NCBI RefSeq assembly: GCF_949987535.1
Contig: NC_080077.1
Location: forward strand, 39,698,561 to 39,762,560
DNA length: 64,000 nt
Reading direction: 5' to 3'
DNA from: Balaenoptera acutorostrata
Lineage: Eukaryota; Chordata; Mammalia; Artiodactyla; Balaenopteridae
Shown here: positions 23,260 through 35,310 of the stretch, piece by piece
How positions within the stretch are numbered: position 1 is the first letter of the stretch
Layout: each line of letters begins with the position of its first letter
Notes under the pieces: model-generated
Seen by the model: only the letters and a program-made list of their open reading frames with translations
What the model was told of the DNA's origin: nothing
The model's database searches: none
Program-made: the position numbers and the translations under genes

Positions 23260-24650
23260 TCACATCTGTTTCCAGAAGAAAAGAGTACAATTCCTCAAAA
23301 AGAAAAATGGTTTTTGTCTTTTGTTCTCAGTAACAAGATTATTACAAATCCCTTGTCAATTCCCACCCTCATTCCTCAGCCCCAATTTTTCTACAAAATT
23401 TAAAATTTACATGCCTGACAGCACTGTTAATAAAAATTGGAATATAGGAACATAGGATCCAGAGCTGAGAGTTCATATTCGAAGTCTAAGACCAGAAAGA
23501 GTGTTCTCTCACCAAACTGTACAGACTATGTTCAGGCAGTACTTTTTACATAAAAGCAAAGGAGAAAATGTACTAGCGTTGTAGGCACTGGAGGAGACCA
23601 CTGGGTTTTACTCAACCCAAAATACATAAATGCATATGCCAAAGGAGTGGGAGACCTCAGGTCCTGCATATAACCACTTGTAGTTCAAGGAAACAATTGG
23701 ATCAGTAACTTTTAACCTATAAATTGTGATTTAAACTTCCATCTTTTTTCGTAGTGACTTTGGAGTATCAATCAGATGGACAGCATGCCACATAATAAGC
23801 TAGAACAGGTTTAAACTGATACAATAAAAATTTAGTATTTTATGTTCCCTTGTGAAATATTTGTGCATTTATGAACTATATCATTTATATGGTTTGTGGA
23901 GTCATTGGATAAGTGACACTGATACAAATAGTGTCCATTGTGTAACGTAGAGATTTTAAATTTTGTGTGTTGTCAGGCAATGTTTATGATACCTTAAAAC
24001 TTCCACACAGCTAGTGACAAATTATAATTGAAGAGAAAGCTAGCTCTAAAATAACTCTACTATAGATTTTTGCTCTCAGAACACATTATCAAAGACATTT
24101 TTCCAAACTTAACACACATCACTGCCCTTCATTTGTGGATTTAGCTTCCTCAAAGTTGTTTTCACTTCTCTCGCTTACATTTTCTTTTTAAACAAGAGTT
24201 ACACTTCTTTAAGCAGCTTCAGTGAAGCATATAGTTTGGGATTACAGGGTTTCACGCAATATTGGCCATGGTACTTTTTAATCCATCAATGTCCATAGCT
24301 TTAAAAATGGACCAAAACCTCTGTGGAAAAGAAGCATACAAATCTAACACAGAAAGTTCTGACTCAATAGTACATCAAGCTAGATACTCCCTATGTGTAA
24401 CTATTGGTTGCTAACAAGGCACTTTAAGAAGTTCTTAACTCTGTGAGACTGCTTAATCACACCTCATAAAGAACAGTTTGTTTACCCTGAAAACATATAA
24501 TTGCAGCGATAATTTACTGATTTATATTCGAATCGCTATGTTACTCCATTTCAAATCTTTCTTCTAGATCTCTCACATAAGCCTCCAATTTAAGAGCAAA
24601 CAGTTATAATAGGTCAGTAGGTTAAGAATTACTATAACTAAAACAATTTT
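23260..24650. other. Unassigned DNA
   Basis: No gene or repeat recognised in about 1.4 kb. Candidate for unique sequence. Confidence 0.45.
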
Positions 24651-24654
24651 ATGC

Positions 24655-24780
24655 CAACTCAAGTATTTATTAAACACTTTAACACCAGGCTAAATTGGGA
24701 ACAAAGTAATAAAGAAATTATAAGGCACAGTTCCTATTTTAGAATTTAGTTGAGAAAGGAGAATAAAAGTTTTACAGACA
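24655..24780 (-). mobile_element. L2-like 3' fragment, minus strand
   Basis: CAAGTATTTATTAAACACTTT followed by an AGGCACAGTTCCTA block matches reversed L2 3' sequence loosely. Confidence 0.4.
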
Positions 24781-25082
24781 TATATATTTTTAATATACAC
24801 ACATATATGTATGTATTATAAAAGCTATACAGAGCTATAATTACATATTGTTAAACAGTTATATATAATTATATAGTGTAGATAGTTATGCTATTATATA
24901 TTATTTATATATTATATAACATAATTTTAATATGCACTAATATACATGAAATGAATATTATATTTACAGTATACATTTTTATGTGTGTATATATACACAT
25001 TACATTTATGTATTTAATATACATACAGTATATATTATATAATATACATTATGTGGTCTATAACAATATAATTATATGATAA
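24781..25082. repeat. AT-rich low-complexity tract
   Basis: About 300 bases dominated by TATA, ATAT and TTATAT words with many small inverted repeats. Frames here are meaningless. Confidence 0.85.
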
Positions 25083-25136
25083 AGTATCAAAATTAAGCTT
25101 TTTTTTTTCATTCATTCGAACATTTTTGGAGTAGAA

Positions 25137-25281
25137 CAGAGGTTGGCAAACTGTTTTGTAAGGAGCCAGATAGTACATATTTTAGGCCTTGCAATCCATA
25201 TAGTCTCGGTTGGAACCATTCTATTCTGCAGTTCTATGATGCACAAATGAATGGGTGTTCCTGTGTTCCAATAAAACAAAA
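25137..25281 (+). mobile_element. Nonautonomous hAT fragment
   Basis: It starts CAGAGGTTGGCAAACTG and includes AGCCAGATAGTACATATTTTA and GTGTTCCAATAAAAC, the hallmark text of a common hAT-Charlie type element. The right end is missing and abuts an L2. Confidence 0.75.
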
Positions 25282-25283
25282 GT

Positions 25284-25603
25284 TTCTCCTATAACCTACA
25301 AGGCTCTACATGACCTAGCCTCTTGTTTGCTCGCTGTCATCATTCAACACTTGCTTGCTCACAGACACAAGGACTCCTTGTTTGTGGCTGCCACCACAGG
25401 GCTTAGTATTCGTTTCTACCTGGAATTCTCTTTCTTCAGATATCTGTATAAATTCTTTCTCCTCCCCCTTCAAGTCTTTGCTCAAATATCACCTTCTAAT
25501 AAAGCCTTTCTTAGTATGTTATTTACTACCATGGTATGTAGTATTGTCACAAAATATCCTACAGCCTTGTCCAAAACTCTGTATTTTGCTCCATGGCTCT
25601 GAT
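25284..25603 (+). mobile_element. L2 LINE 3' region
   Basis: CCTACAAGGCTCTACATGACC, TACCTGGAATTCTCTTTC and TTTGCTCAAATATCACC match L2 in order. The 115-codon plus-strand frame here is L2-derived and not a host gene. Confidence 0.8.
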
Positions 25604-25604
25604 T

Positions 25605-25835
25605 TAGCCCAGTGGTTGGGAAAAGCATAGACTCTGGAGCAAAAGTGTTTGAGTTGAATTCTGGTTCTTTTACTTATTGACTGTGTAACTTTAGGCTAAT
25701 TATTTTATCTCTCTAGGGCTCATTTTCCTTTACCCATAAAATTAACATACTAACAGTATATAATTCATGGAGCTGTTTGAAAGAATTAGTTAATATATAA
25801 TTCATTTAATATACATAAAATGCCAAATTAATACT
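25605..25835 (+). mobile_element. MIR
   Basis: CAGTGGTTGGGAAAAGCATAG, GACTCTGGAGC and TTTTACTTATTGACTGTGTA follow the full MIR order. Confidence 0.85.
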
Positions 25836-25882
25836 GAACTGAATAAAATTTCTAAAATAACAGAGGAATAAAAAGAAACTAT

Positions 25883-25896
25883 CCAGCAGAAGGCAG
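25883..25896 (+). promoter_or_regulatory. Weak candidate CTCF site, forward
   Basis: CCAGCAGAAGGCAG matches 13 of 14 core positions; A at position 9 is disfavoured. Confidence 0.2.
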
Positions 25897-25969
25897 GGAA
25901 GGAGAAATATAAGAAAAGGAAAAAAATATAAAAAGCAGAAAACACAAGATAAGTTGCAAAAATAAAGCC

Positions 25970-26332
25970 ATTGTATTAATCATTAACTATAATCATTAGC
26001 TCCAATATATGTAAATGGATTAAATCCAGCTATTAAAAAAACAGATTGTTGGGTTAGATTTTTTTAATGAAATCCAGCTCTACACTGCTGACAAGGAAAA
26101 TATCCAAAACACTCACATGCATACACAAACATATGTACACATACACACATACACATATTGAACTTAAAATGATGGGAGAAGATATATTTTGCAATCAAAA
26201 GAAGCCAAGGTAGCATGTTAATTTTAGACAAAATATGTTATGGCAAAATTCATTATAAGATAAAGAGACACATAAAAATAAAAATACACCTGTATCAGAG
26301 AGATATATATAAATGATGAACTTGTATGCACC
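25970..26332 (+). mobile_element. Old L1 ORF2 endonuclease region
   Basis: TATGTAAATGGATTAAATCC (the start region of ORF2), GATGGGAGAAGATATATTTTG and TTGTATGCACCTA follow L1 endonuclease-coding order read forward, with many indels. It is cut on the right by the solo LTR at 26333. Confidence 0.65.
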
Positions 26333-26691
26333 TATCTTAATCTGTTCAGGTTGTTATAAGAGAATGTCATAGCCTGGGTGGCTTATGAACAACAAACATT
26401 TATTTATCATAGTTCTGGAAGCTAGAAGTCTGAATCAGAGTGCCAGTGTGATTAGATGAGAGCCCTCTTCCAGGTTGCAGATTTCTTGTATCTTCACATG
26501 GCAGGTAGAGCTAGGGAGCGTAGTAGAACCTCTTTCATAAGGGCACAAATTCCATTCATGAGGGCTCCACCCTCATGACTGAAGCACCTCCCAAAGGTGC
26601 CACCTCCTAATACCATCACATCGGGTGTTAGGATTTTAAAATATGAACCTGTTGGTGTGGAGAGTTTGACACAAACATTCAGATCATAGCA
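26333..26691 (-). mobile_element. Solo MLT1A-like LTR, minus strand
   Basis: Reversed MLT1A-type LTR (ERVL-MaLR), with TCTGTTCAGGTTGTTATAA, ACATTTATTTATCATAGTTC and CATTCATGAGGGCTCCACCC. Near-matching 5-base flanks (GCACC at 26328-26332, GTACC at 26692-26696) mark the TSD. No internal retroviral genes are present. Confidence 0.85.
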
Positions 26692-26812
26692 GTACCTAAG
26701 ACAAATGTGCAAGGATTTTTATTGTGACACTATTTATAGTAACAAAAAAATTATAACATTCTCTTATTAAAAAATCATGTGATTAAAAAATTCAAATTAA
26801 AAATATATTTTA

Positions 26813-27110
26813 GGGCTTCCCTGGTGGTGCAGTGGTTGAGAGTCTGCCTGCCGATGCAGGGGACATGGGTTCGAGTCCTGGTCTGGGAAGATCTCACATA
26901 CAGCGGAGCAACTGGGCCCGTGAGCCACAATTACTGAGCCTGCGCGTCTGGAGCCTGTGCTGTGCAACAAGAGAGGCCGCGATAGTGAGAGGCCCGCTCA
27001 CCGCGATGAAGAGTGGCCCCCGCTTGCCACAACTGGAGAAAGTCCTCACACAGAAACGAAGAACCAGCACAGCCAAAAATAAATAAATAAATAAATTAAT
27101 TAATTAATTA
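26813..27110 (+). mobile_element. CHR-type SINE
   Basis: Full-length young copy with A and B boxes and an (AAAT)n(TTAA)n tail. An approximate AT-rich TSD related to TTAAAAATATATTTTA precedes it and recurs after 27107. Confidence 0.92.
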
Positions 27111-27119
27111 AAAATGTAT

Positions 27120-27979
27120 ATATATTTTTTATATGCCATGTTTATAAAATATATATATAAATTTATATTTGCATAGAAAAAGAAACTAAAAACACATCAA
27201 ACATTTATCAATAGTTATTATTTCTATATGGTAGAATTTCAGGGTTTCTAAATTTTTTTCTTAAAAATTTTTTCTAATTTAATATAACGTACATCATTAT
27301 GTATAATTTTTTAAAAGCAGAAAAATAGTTTTAATTCAAAGTTTTACCAATAAACAGCAAAAGTTTAAATATATTTGCATCATGACATCAACATTAACTT
27401 TTTTTTTTAACATTAAGATTTTTCTAAAGCAACTGCTCATAGAGTGCTTGTAAAACAACTATTTCCAACTGAATGTTGAACATATTCAGATGTTTCAGTT
27501 CCTTATTGCCTCTAACCTGAGTTCAGTACTGCAATTTTAGCTATATATCCATAGTAGAAATCCTTCACATATTTATTGAGAACATAAATATTCATTAGCA
27601 TATCTTATTTCCCTCCAGGGTAACCTCAATCTATATCAACACTCCAACCTCTCAGTTTCCACACTTCAATTTTGCAGGGATGAGGGTATATTATTTATGT
27701 TTTCATACATACATTCTAAACATTTGGGATGAAAACCCCCTGCTCTCATTATCACTCATTTAAATCATTTTGCACAATGCCACAGGAGAAATGGTTTGAG
27801 AAGAAATAAAATGCACTTCGGTTGTTACATTTTATGATTTAACCAGAAAATGTCTGGACATTTTTTTTTAAGTATGCTGTAAATGCCAGTCTATTGTCAT
27901 TCTAAAGGAAGATTTTCTGCATGAATCTGTGATTCTTTCTTAAATAGTCACCTCACCTCAGGTGCTTGCCTAGGCATTT

Positions 27980-28012
<33 letters not shown>

Positions 28013-29549
28013 GGTTCTCCTTTCCATCCTTGTTCGTAAGCCTTGGGTTAGGTTTGAGTTAAGAAAAGAAGAGAAACCTTAAATTGTAGGTAAAATTAGA
28101 ATTTTGATTTACATTATATTTCATTTTGAAATGAAAATGACTGAAAACTATGAAATCTTTCCAAAATATCAAGAAGGGGCAGGAAAGATTGATCCTGGAG
28201 ACTGTGTTTGTGTGGTGGTGTTAGGAGAAAATCCCTGTTTCCTGGTCATACCCTACTGAATTCAATCTACGTAATGAATCAATTAAAATTCATTCCTAAT
28301 TATCAGTCCACTCCATGTCGGCTCACTGTACTCCACACAGGTTTTTGTTTCACCAGTGCTTCTAAGTTGGCATGAGCTTTGAAGGTCTTTCCTACAGTCT
28401 TAAGGTATCTAATCTCCACTTTGTCTCCACCAAAGGAGCTGCACTGCAGTCTTCAAAATGCCAACTTTCCATAGTAATCTGCTGTTACACAAAGAATTCA
28501 CCCTCACTTTAAGTTTTCCTACTAAGTCAAATATTTTATACACTATTCCATCTTCTTATAATGAATTACTATCCATAAAAATGGATTTCCATATGACTGT
28601 CCCACCAGTTCTCCAGAGATGTCCATATGTGTCTGATTCCCAGATATGAGTATCGTTTGAACTTAAGCTGGAATTCCCACTATATCAGTCAAAATCAATA
28701 CCTCATTAAGTTACTTAATCTGTTTTTTTTAAATAAAAGAGTTACCAGAAAATAGTTCAACACACACATTATGGATAAAATTATAACTGGAAATAATTAA
28801 GTATTTAAATACACACATACATGTAAAATTATAAATATCATAACACTAAGCACTAGACTATACACCATATATAATTATAATTTTTAGATTTATATCTTTC
28901 TGGAAGTGACATTAAGACAACCTTTTCAAAAAACATCAATAACACTGATATTATTTCAATAACACTAACAAAAAATACTCTTTCCACCTTTTGTTGATAT
29001 TTCCTGGTTCTTGTAACTAGCAACCAACAGATTTCTTCATCAAAACCTCCCATGCTATAGTTGTATGACAGGCATTTAAAAGCCATTGCAGGCAATGGGC
29101 TGTCCCAGGTTATACAGAGAGGGACTAAAGCATGAAATTAACATCTAACTATAAATGGGTTATGTATGGAAATAGAGTGCAAGGTTAAAAATTATTCCAA
29201 GACAAAAACCTAGATATTTTTGCAAAGCACAAGCCTGTGACATCTGTATTGTAATAGAAAAGCTTGGTTTTTTATTTAATATTCAGCCTTGATTTTACTG
29301 CTTGTCACTGATTCTAACATTTTAAAGAAAATTTTCTTTTTCTGTCTTCTTACCTATTCAGGCATCATTATTTATACTCACCAAACCCCCTCAATTAATC
29401 TAAGTGCATAATTGGGTGTGTGCATAATTGTGTACATTCATGTATACATGCATGTACAGCAGTGTAACAGCTATGCCAGAAAAGACTTCCAAGTGGGACC
29501 TGTGAGAAATGAAGAGAAGGAGAAAATTAGGTATTTTAAGAATCTACTA
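27120..29549. other. Unassigned AT-rich DNA
   Basis: About 2.4 kb with no recognised gene or repeat apart from a TC microsatellite. Some may be old L1. Confidence 0.45.
27979..28013. repeat. (TC)n microsatellite
   Basis: Nearly pure CT repeat with one T-rich interruption. Confidence 0.9.
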
Positions 29550-29765
29550 TCTGACAAGACTAAAGTATCATCAGTAAATTATCTCATTTAATTGCCATAG
29601 TCTATTAAGATTACTAATATACCCTCTTCTTGCTAATGAGGAAACTGAAATTCAGAGAGGTAAGAAACTTGCTAAAATGTACACACTGGTTAATTACAAA
29701 AATGAAATTCAAGCCTACATCCAACTCCAAAGTCCTTATTCTTTAAATTATACAATAGCTCCTTT
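29550..29765 (-). mobile_element. MIR, minus strand
   Basis: CTAATGAGGAAACTGAAATTC, AGAGAGGTAAGAAACTTGC and the ending TACAATAGCTCC follow reversed MIR order. Confidence 0.8.
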
Positions 29766-31189
29766 TTTGTGCTTGTATTCAAATAGAGTATGGGATGTCT
29801 GTGTTTGCCTGAACGTATTTTTCTTTAAAAGACATTATGAATAGTAAATGTTTGTACCTAAGCAGACAGCATGATCACAAAGGCTGAGAACATTAAATAG
29901 ATGTCCCAAAACACAAGTCTTATCCAGTACTAGGCTTTACTGATGATTAGCAAAAGATATGACAAGTTAAACAGCATGTCCAGCATAAATATAGTAGAGG
30001 CCTTGAACTGATAGACACAGATTGCAGCTGTGGTTCATATATTGCAAATTTGTTTACAATAGTCAGACTGAAAAACCAGGTATATGCTTCTAAGTGCATT
30101 CTTAAATCAGTAATCAATATATAACAAGTACAACACCCTCATTTGTGTGTAGCTAATTTCTTTAGTCAGTACGAGAAAGGACTTCAAGTTGCAGTCAAAA
30201 TGACATTAGATATTTCTGAGAAGGAAGGAACATATGAGGTATAACAATTCTGTTAACTTTTTGTCTCTGAAGACTTTATTGAGTAGAGATTGGCTAAAAT
30301 TTGTATCTGGATCTTGAAAAACATGGAAAGACAGAAATACTCTTCTGCCTAAAAACAGAGGATGGTTATGATTATCTATATAATGTATATGTAGATTTAT
30401 ATCAAGTGAATACATTTGCAAATCATTTTAGGTATAATAAAGCTCCTTCAGAATTAAGACATTAACTTGCTGATTACTGTTTTAATGTGCCTGGGATAGA
30501 GCTTCTGAGACTCTGCCTAGAGGAAACAAGAGGCCCTGGAAAGACTCTCAAAAATATTCTTCCTTCTCAGTTATGCCAATTACAGGTTATTGAGTTTTCA
30601 AGATCTCTCTTTGGACCATTAATCATTCACATCTAAACATGAATTAATCAGCTAATTTTGAAATGTTACAGATTTGCAGATTTAATAGATGAAGAGTATA
30701 AGTAAACTAGACATATTTTGAAGAAAGAAAGGCCTGAATAGAGTCTCAGTGTAGGCAATGTGAGAGCAGTGACCAATTTGTGTTTGGAGAAAATTGGGAA
30801 AATGCCAATACAGAATAGGAAAGAGAAGGAGAACTAGGTGAACACTCATCACAAATCCAGCATCTTTGCAATTTTGACAATGGCAAATCTTGATGGTGTC
30901 CCCAAGATCACACTGCTGAAATCAACATCCCAGCTGTCGTATGTTGTTGGTCCTTGCGTATATCATTCTCTGCTCTGCCTGAATTAGTCTTGTCAGCTAA
31001 GGGACTAATGGCTTTATAAAGTCAATATCTCTGTATAGAAACAGAGTCATTAAAGTTTCCCCTTGATCCTTTTGTCAATTCAGAAATGCAAAAAATACAT
31101 TATCTGTCTGTTAATAGTAAATAATGAGACAAGTAGACTTTAGTATAAATGCAGTTTAGCCTGGAGGAGATATTATGTCTAAAGCTGAA
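29766..31189. other. Unassigned DNA
   Basis: No coding or repeat signal recognised in 1.4 kb. Confidence 0.45.
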
Positions 31190-31880
31190 ACAGAATACTC
31201 TGCAATAAGAAAGTAATAATATGAGTGAATTAAAAAGATCATGAAAATTAAGAATATGATTACTGAAATAAAAATTCAGCTGAGAATTAGACGATAAAAT
31301 GAAGATCACCTCCCAGAAATCATAACAATTAAAGAGGCAAAAATGAAAGAGCAAAGATAAAAAATAAAAAAATCTTAGAAGACCGATTCATGCCATCAAA
31401 CATGTAATTAATAGAAATTCCAGAAAGAGAGAATGAAGAAAAGAAGTGGGAGGAACTTGTCATTTAAGCAATAAAACCAAATATCCCAGAGTGGAAGTAG
31501 GTCATAAGACCCTAGATTCAAAGGTGAACAGCACTGAATGAAAAAACAAAACACAACACTGCATTATGAAACTGTAGCACACCAAGAATAAAGAGCATAT
31601 CTTAAAAACCTACAGAGGATTAAACTGATCACTTACAAAGTTCTGTATGAAAAGTCTCATCACTGGAATCTGCTTGACATAGACCAATCCCTTCAGAGTC
31701 CTAAGGAAGCGCTTTTTCATTCTAGGAGTCCAAAAGTAGGCAATTACCAATCTTTTTGAAGGTAAAATTGAGATTTTTCACACATGCAGGGACCCCAAAA
31801 ATTTACCTCCACACACTTTTCCTTAGGGCACTCTTTATGGCAATGTGGGCCCCATCAAAAAAGGTCTCAGTCAAAAAACA
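31190..31880 (+). mobile_element. Old L1/HAL1 ORF1-like fragment
   Basis: AGAAATTCCAGAAAGAGAG, CACACCAAGAATAAAGAGCA, TCACACATGCAGGGACC and AAAATTTACCTCCACACAC follow the order of an old L1M or HAL1 ORF1. Frames are destroyed. Confidence 0.55.
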
Positions 31881-33049
31881 TGCAGCAGACACATTTCAAT
31901 AGCCAATCTTTCCATTCTTCTTACTTTGAGGTTGGGGAAAGGAGTGGGTAGGTGTCTACCTTTCTCCCAGATGATCTTGGAATGGTGATCCTAGCTCCTA
32001 CCTAAGTAAACTTTGATTATTTAAACTAATCATACTAATTCCATTATCCTTGCCAATAATTTGTTTAGGAGTGAGACAAGAGCAGAAGCCTACATAATGG
32101 CTTCTAAGGAAGTTTTCCTAAGCCTGAAATAGAGAAATAAAAAAGAGACTGCATATTTCCATGCCTATGTATGACACTTAGAATTGTGGCTTCCACGTTG
32201 CCATCCTGACAGCAGCAAGACAGTTGGACAAAAACGATGCACTGAGGCTGGCAGAGCAAAAAGATGGAAAGTAATTACATCCTTGTTTCCACTTAGTTAC
32301 TGAATTAAACAACCCTAGAATCACTCCATCTGAGGCCTTCTTTTGAGTGAGGTGATTATTTTTGTAATTACTTACGTCATCTGGGTATGGCTTTGTTACT
32401 TGTAGTCCAAACTATTCTATTGATACAAAGAAAAAAGTGTTGTATTCAGGAAATTTTGGGATAAAATATGAAAAATAGAGAAAGTCTCAAGATAATAGTT
32501 ACATTGATATAAAAGGTCTAGATGGCAAATAAGGTCAGAAAAAATTCAGAAGAGAGCCTCAAGAGAAAAAGGGAAGTTAATATAATGCTTGAATGGTAGA
32601 TTAAAAAATGAAAATGTGATAAACTAAATAATACAAGGAAAAGAAAAAAGCAAGGGAAACTTGAGGAAAAGTAAAAAACTGTACACAAAAGGAAAAAAGC
32701 TCATGGCAAACCACTGGTTCTTTAAAGAGCGAGATTTTACTACTCACAATAATGTAAACATTGTTTTCCTTTTGAATTTTTAGAATGAACTTATGGAAAA
32801 ATTGAACAACTAGTTTTGGTTATAGAGCATAATTTAGATATTATTAAAATTAACAATTCATAAGTTTAGATGACAAAACCCTAAAATGGAAAAGATGAAA
32901 AGGAGATTTGAAAACAATGAAATCCTTATCTTATATATTGAAAAATGAAGATATGCAGTCTAATATAAATGGAAATAAACAATTGCTTAAGTATATAAAT
33001 GTGTTAAAATTTATGTAGTAGGTAACTATAATCGCGATAGAAAATTCCC
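31881..33049. other. Unassigned, possibly L1/HAL1 continuation
   Basis: A-rich text at 32450-32960 could continue the old L1/HAL1 element, but the match is too weak to call. Confidence 0.35.
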
Positions 33050-33420
33050 ACCTTAGGGCCTTTGTTTTTGCTTTTCTTACTATCTGGAATGTACTGCCCA
33101 CTTTCATAAGGGGAGTCCCTCTACCCAGGTACCAACTCAAGATCTGTTCCCTAGAGAGCATTACCTGACAGTCCATGTAAAGCGGTACCGTGGTTCCAAG
33201 CACATTTTTTCCTAACATTACATTACGATGCTTTATTGTCATTTCACTCTATTAACATTTGAACGTTCTCATTAATTCATTTACATGCTGGTCTCTCTCC
33301 TCACAAGACCATATGCTCTTTGAGAGCAGGGACCTTATCTGTCTCATTAATTGTTGTATCCCTACAACCTGGCTCACATTATCCACACAGTGACTATTTC
33401 TTAAATGAATAAATGAAGAA
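33050..33420 (+). mobile_element. L2 LINE 3' end
   Basis: TATCTGGAATGTACTGCCCA, CATATGCTCTTTGAGAGCAGG and AATGAATAAATGAAG match the L2 3' end in order. Confidence 0.8.
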
Positions 33421-34655
33421 GGGGATGAGATAGTGTAAGTAAGCCAGCATAACATGAAATCAAAATATGAGGCATAAAATTGATAACATAAAACATGTCA
33501 ATGTGAGGATATTATTTAGAGATATAAAGACAACCAGAGAAGAAATAGTTAAAAGATTTAAAAGTGGTTAAGTTGCCTCTTGGAAGACATTATTAATAGT
33601 CAAATAGGAACTTTCTATATATACTGTTTCAGACTATATTTATAATATCTTATGTTTTCTTTGTGATGACATTTAATATCCTCAATCCATTTTTTTAACC
33701 TCTTACACTTGTCTTCCTAGTACTCCCATGCTGAGATTGAAGGTCATAAATTGAGGAAGATTGTGCAGCAACTTCATTTCTTAGACAAATGAATATAATA
33801 CTTGGATAAATCATCATCCTGCAGGCAATGCCCTTATAAAATGTTTTATGCCTTTAAACATTTTCCCAGGGCTTAAGAACAGAAGTCTGAAACAGACTCA
33901 TCTACTGAAACGTTGACCTACTGTTGATCTTGACTTTAAACATTACAGAAAATAGGAAATTTAAAGAAAAAGACATTTGTTTATAGGTATACCAGTGTCC
34001 CTTACCTATCCATAGGTAAAGAATTTGTTTTGTAGATTTCATAATAAAAAGATAATGGTTTTATTTGAATTTAATATTTCTGGGAGAAGTAACAAGGATT
34101 CACTTAGTGTTTAAAGATAAGACCTGAAGGAAATATATATTTTTTAATAAAAAAAATAATTCTTAAAGGATACTGAAACCAAATTGAAATTCCCTGGGGT
34201 TTTAATTTCATCCTAGGCCTAAAAGAAATATAACAGAATTTCCTTTTAATTCTGTATCATAGGCAGACTTAAGACATTTTTCAGTATAACATTACTGTCT
34301 GTTTACTCCTAATGTCTTTTATATTGCAACTCCTGCTGTTATGAGGTCAATAGAGTCTCCTATCAAATTGGATAATCTGCAGCCTAACATTGAAGTGTTT
34401 ATATGAATTCTTTGATTTGGCTCTGAATAGAGTACATGACTAGTGGAACAAAATTCCGTGATGAACTGTGTGTACTCTGACTTGCCGTTCTTAATGATAC
34501 TATTTACTTTCACCAACAATAGTGAGAAACAACTTTTACTGTATAAGACTAAAGTAGATTTCATGGAGAGAAGTGTGGAATATGACAGTAAACAAAGGAG
34601 AAACATAAATGAAGTAATTTCAAGCTTTTAAAATTTCCAGCAAAATCTACACAGA
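33421..34655. other. Unassigned AT-rich DNA
   Basis: No gene or repeat recognised. Confidence 0.45.
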
Positions 34656-34659
34656 ATAG

Positions 34660-34906
34660 TTAATTGCAAGTTGTCCGAGTTCTGTTTCCTTACTGATTTT
34701 CTGTCTAGATGTTCTATCCATTATTGAAAGTTTGGTATTGAAATCTTCTATTATTGTGTTGCTGTCTATTTCTCCCTTCAGTTCTGACAATGTGCTTCAT
34801 ATATTTGGGTACTTTGATGTTGGATGCATATGCATTTATAATTGTTATATCTTCCTGGTAAATTGACCCCTTTATTATTATATGATAACCTTTGTCCCTT
34901 TTGACA
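34660..34906 (-). mobile_element. L1 ORF2 endonuclease fragment, minus strand
   Basis: TTACTGATTTTCTGTCTAGA and GATGCATATGCATTTATAATTG are the complement of L1 ORF2 endonuclease coding sequence (minus-strand SRQKISKE-like text). It sits left of a truncated L1 3' end and has lost both of its own ends. Confidence 0.7.
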
Positions 34907-34920
34907 GTTTTGAGTCTTTT

Positions 34921-35295
34921 TAAAATTTTTATTGGAGTATAGTTGATTTACAATGTTGTGTTAGTTTCAGGTGTACAGCAGAGTGAATCAGATATATATA
35001 TATATCTCCACTCTTTTTTAGATTCTTTTCCCATATAGATCATTACAGAGAATTGAGTAGAGTTCCCTGTGCTATACAGTAGGTCTTTATTAGTTATCTA
35101 TTTTATATATAGTAGTGTGTATATGTCAATCCCAGTCTCCTAATTTATCCCTCTCCCCCTTCCCCCTTGGTAAGCATAGGATTGTTTTCTACATCTGTGA
35201 CTCTGTTTTGTAAGTAAGTTCATTTGTACCATTGTTTTAGATTCCACATATAAGCAATATCATATGATATTTGTCTTTCTCTGACCTACTTCACT
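34921..35295 (-). mobile_element. 5'-truncated L1 3' UTR, minus strand
   Basis: ATTGGAGTATAGTTGATTTAC and TAGAGTTCCCTGTGCTATAC are the complement of the cetartiodactyl L1 3' UTR. The flanking pair GTTTTGAGTCTTTT (34907-34920) and GTTTTGAGTCATTTT (35296-35310) is a TSD with one extra base. Confidence 0.85.
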
Positions 35296-35310
35296 GTTTT
35301 GAGTCATTTT

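Noticed and set aside
24781..25082. Plus-strand frame of 63 codons inside the AT tract
   Set aside because: Low-complexity I/Y/N-rich translation of TATA repeats.
25255..25602. 115-codon plus-strand frame
   Set aside because: Sequence is L2 LINE 3' region in the expected order, not a host gene.
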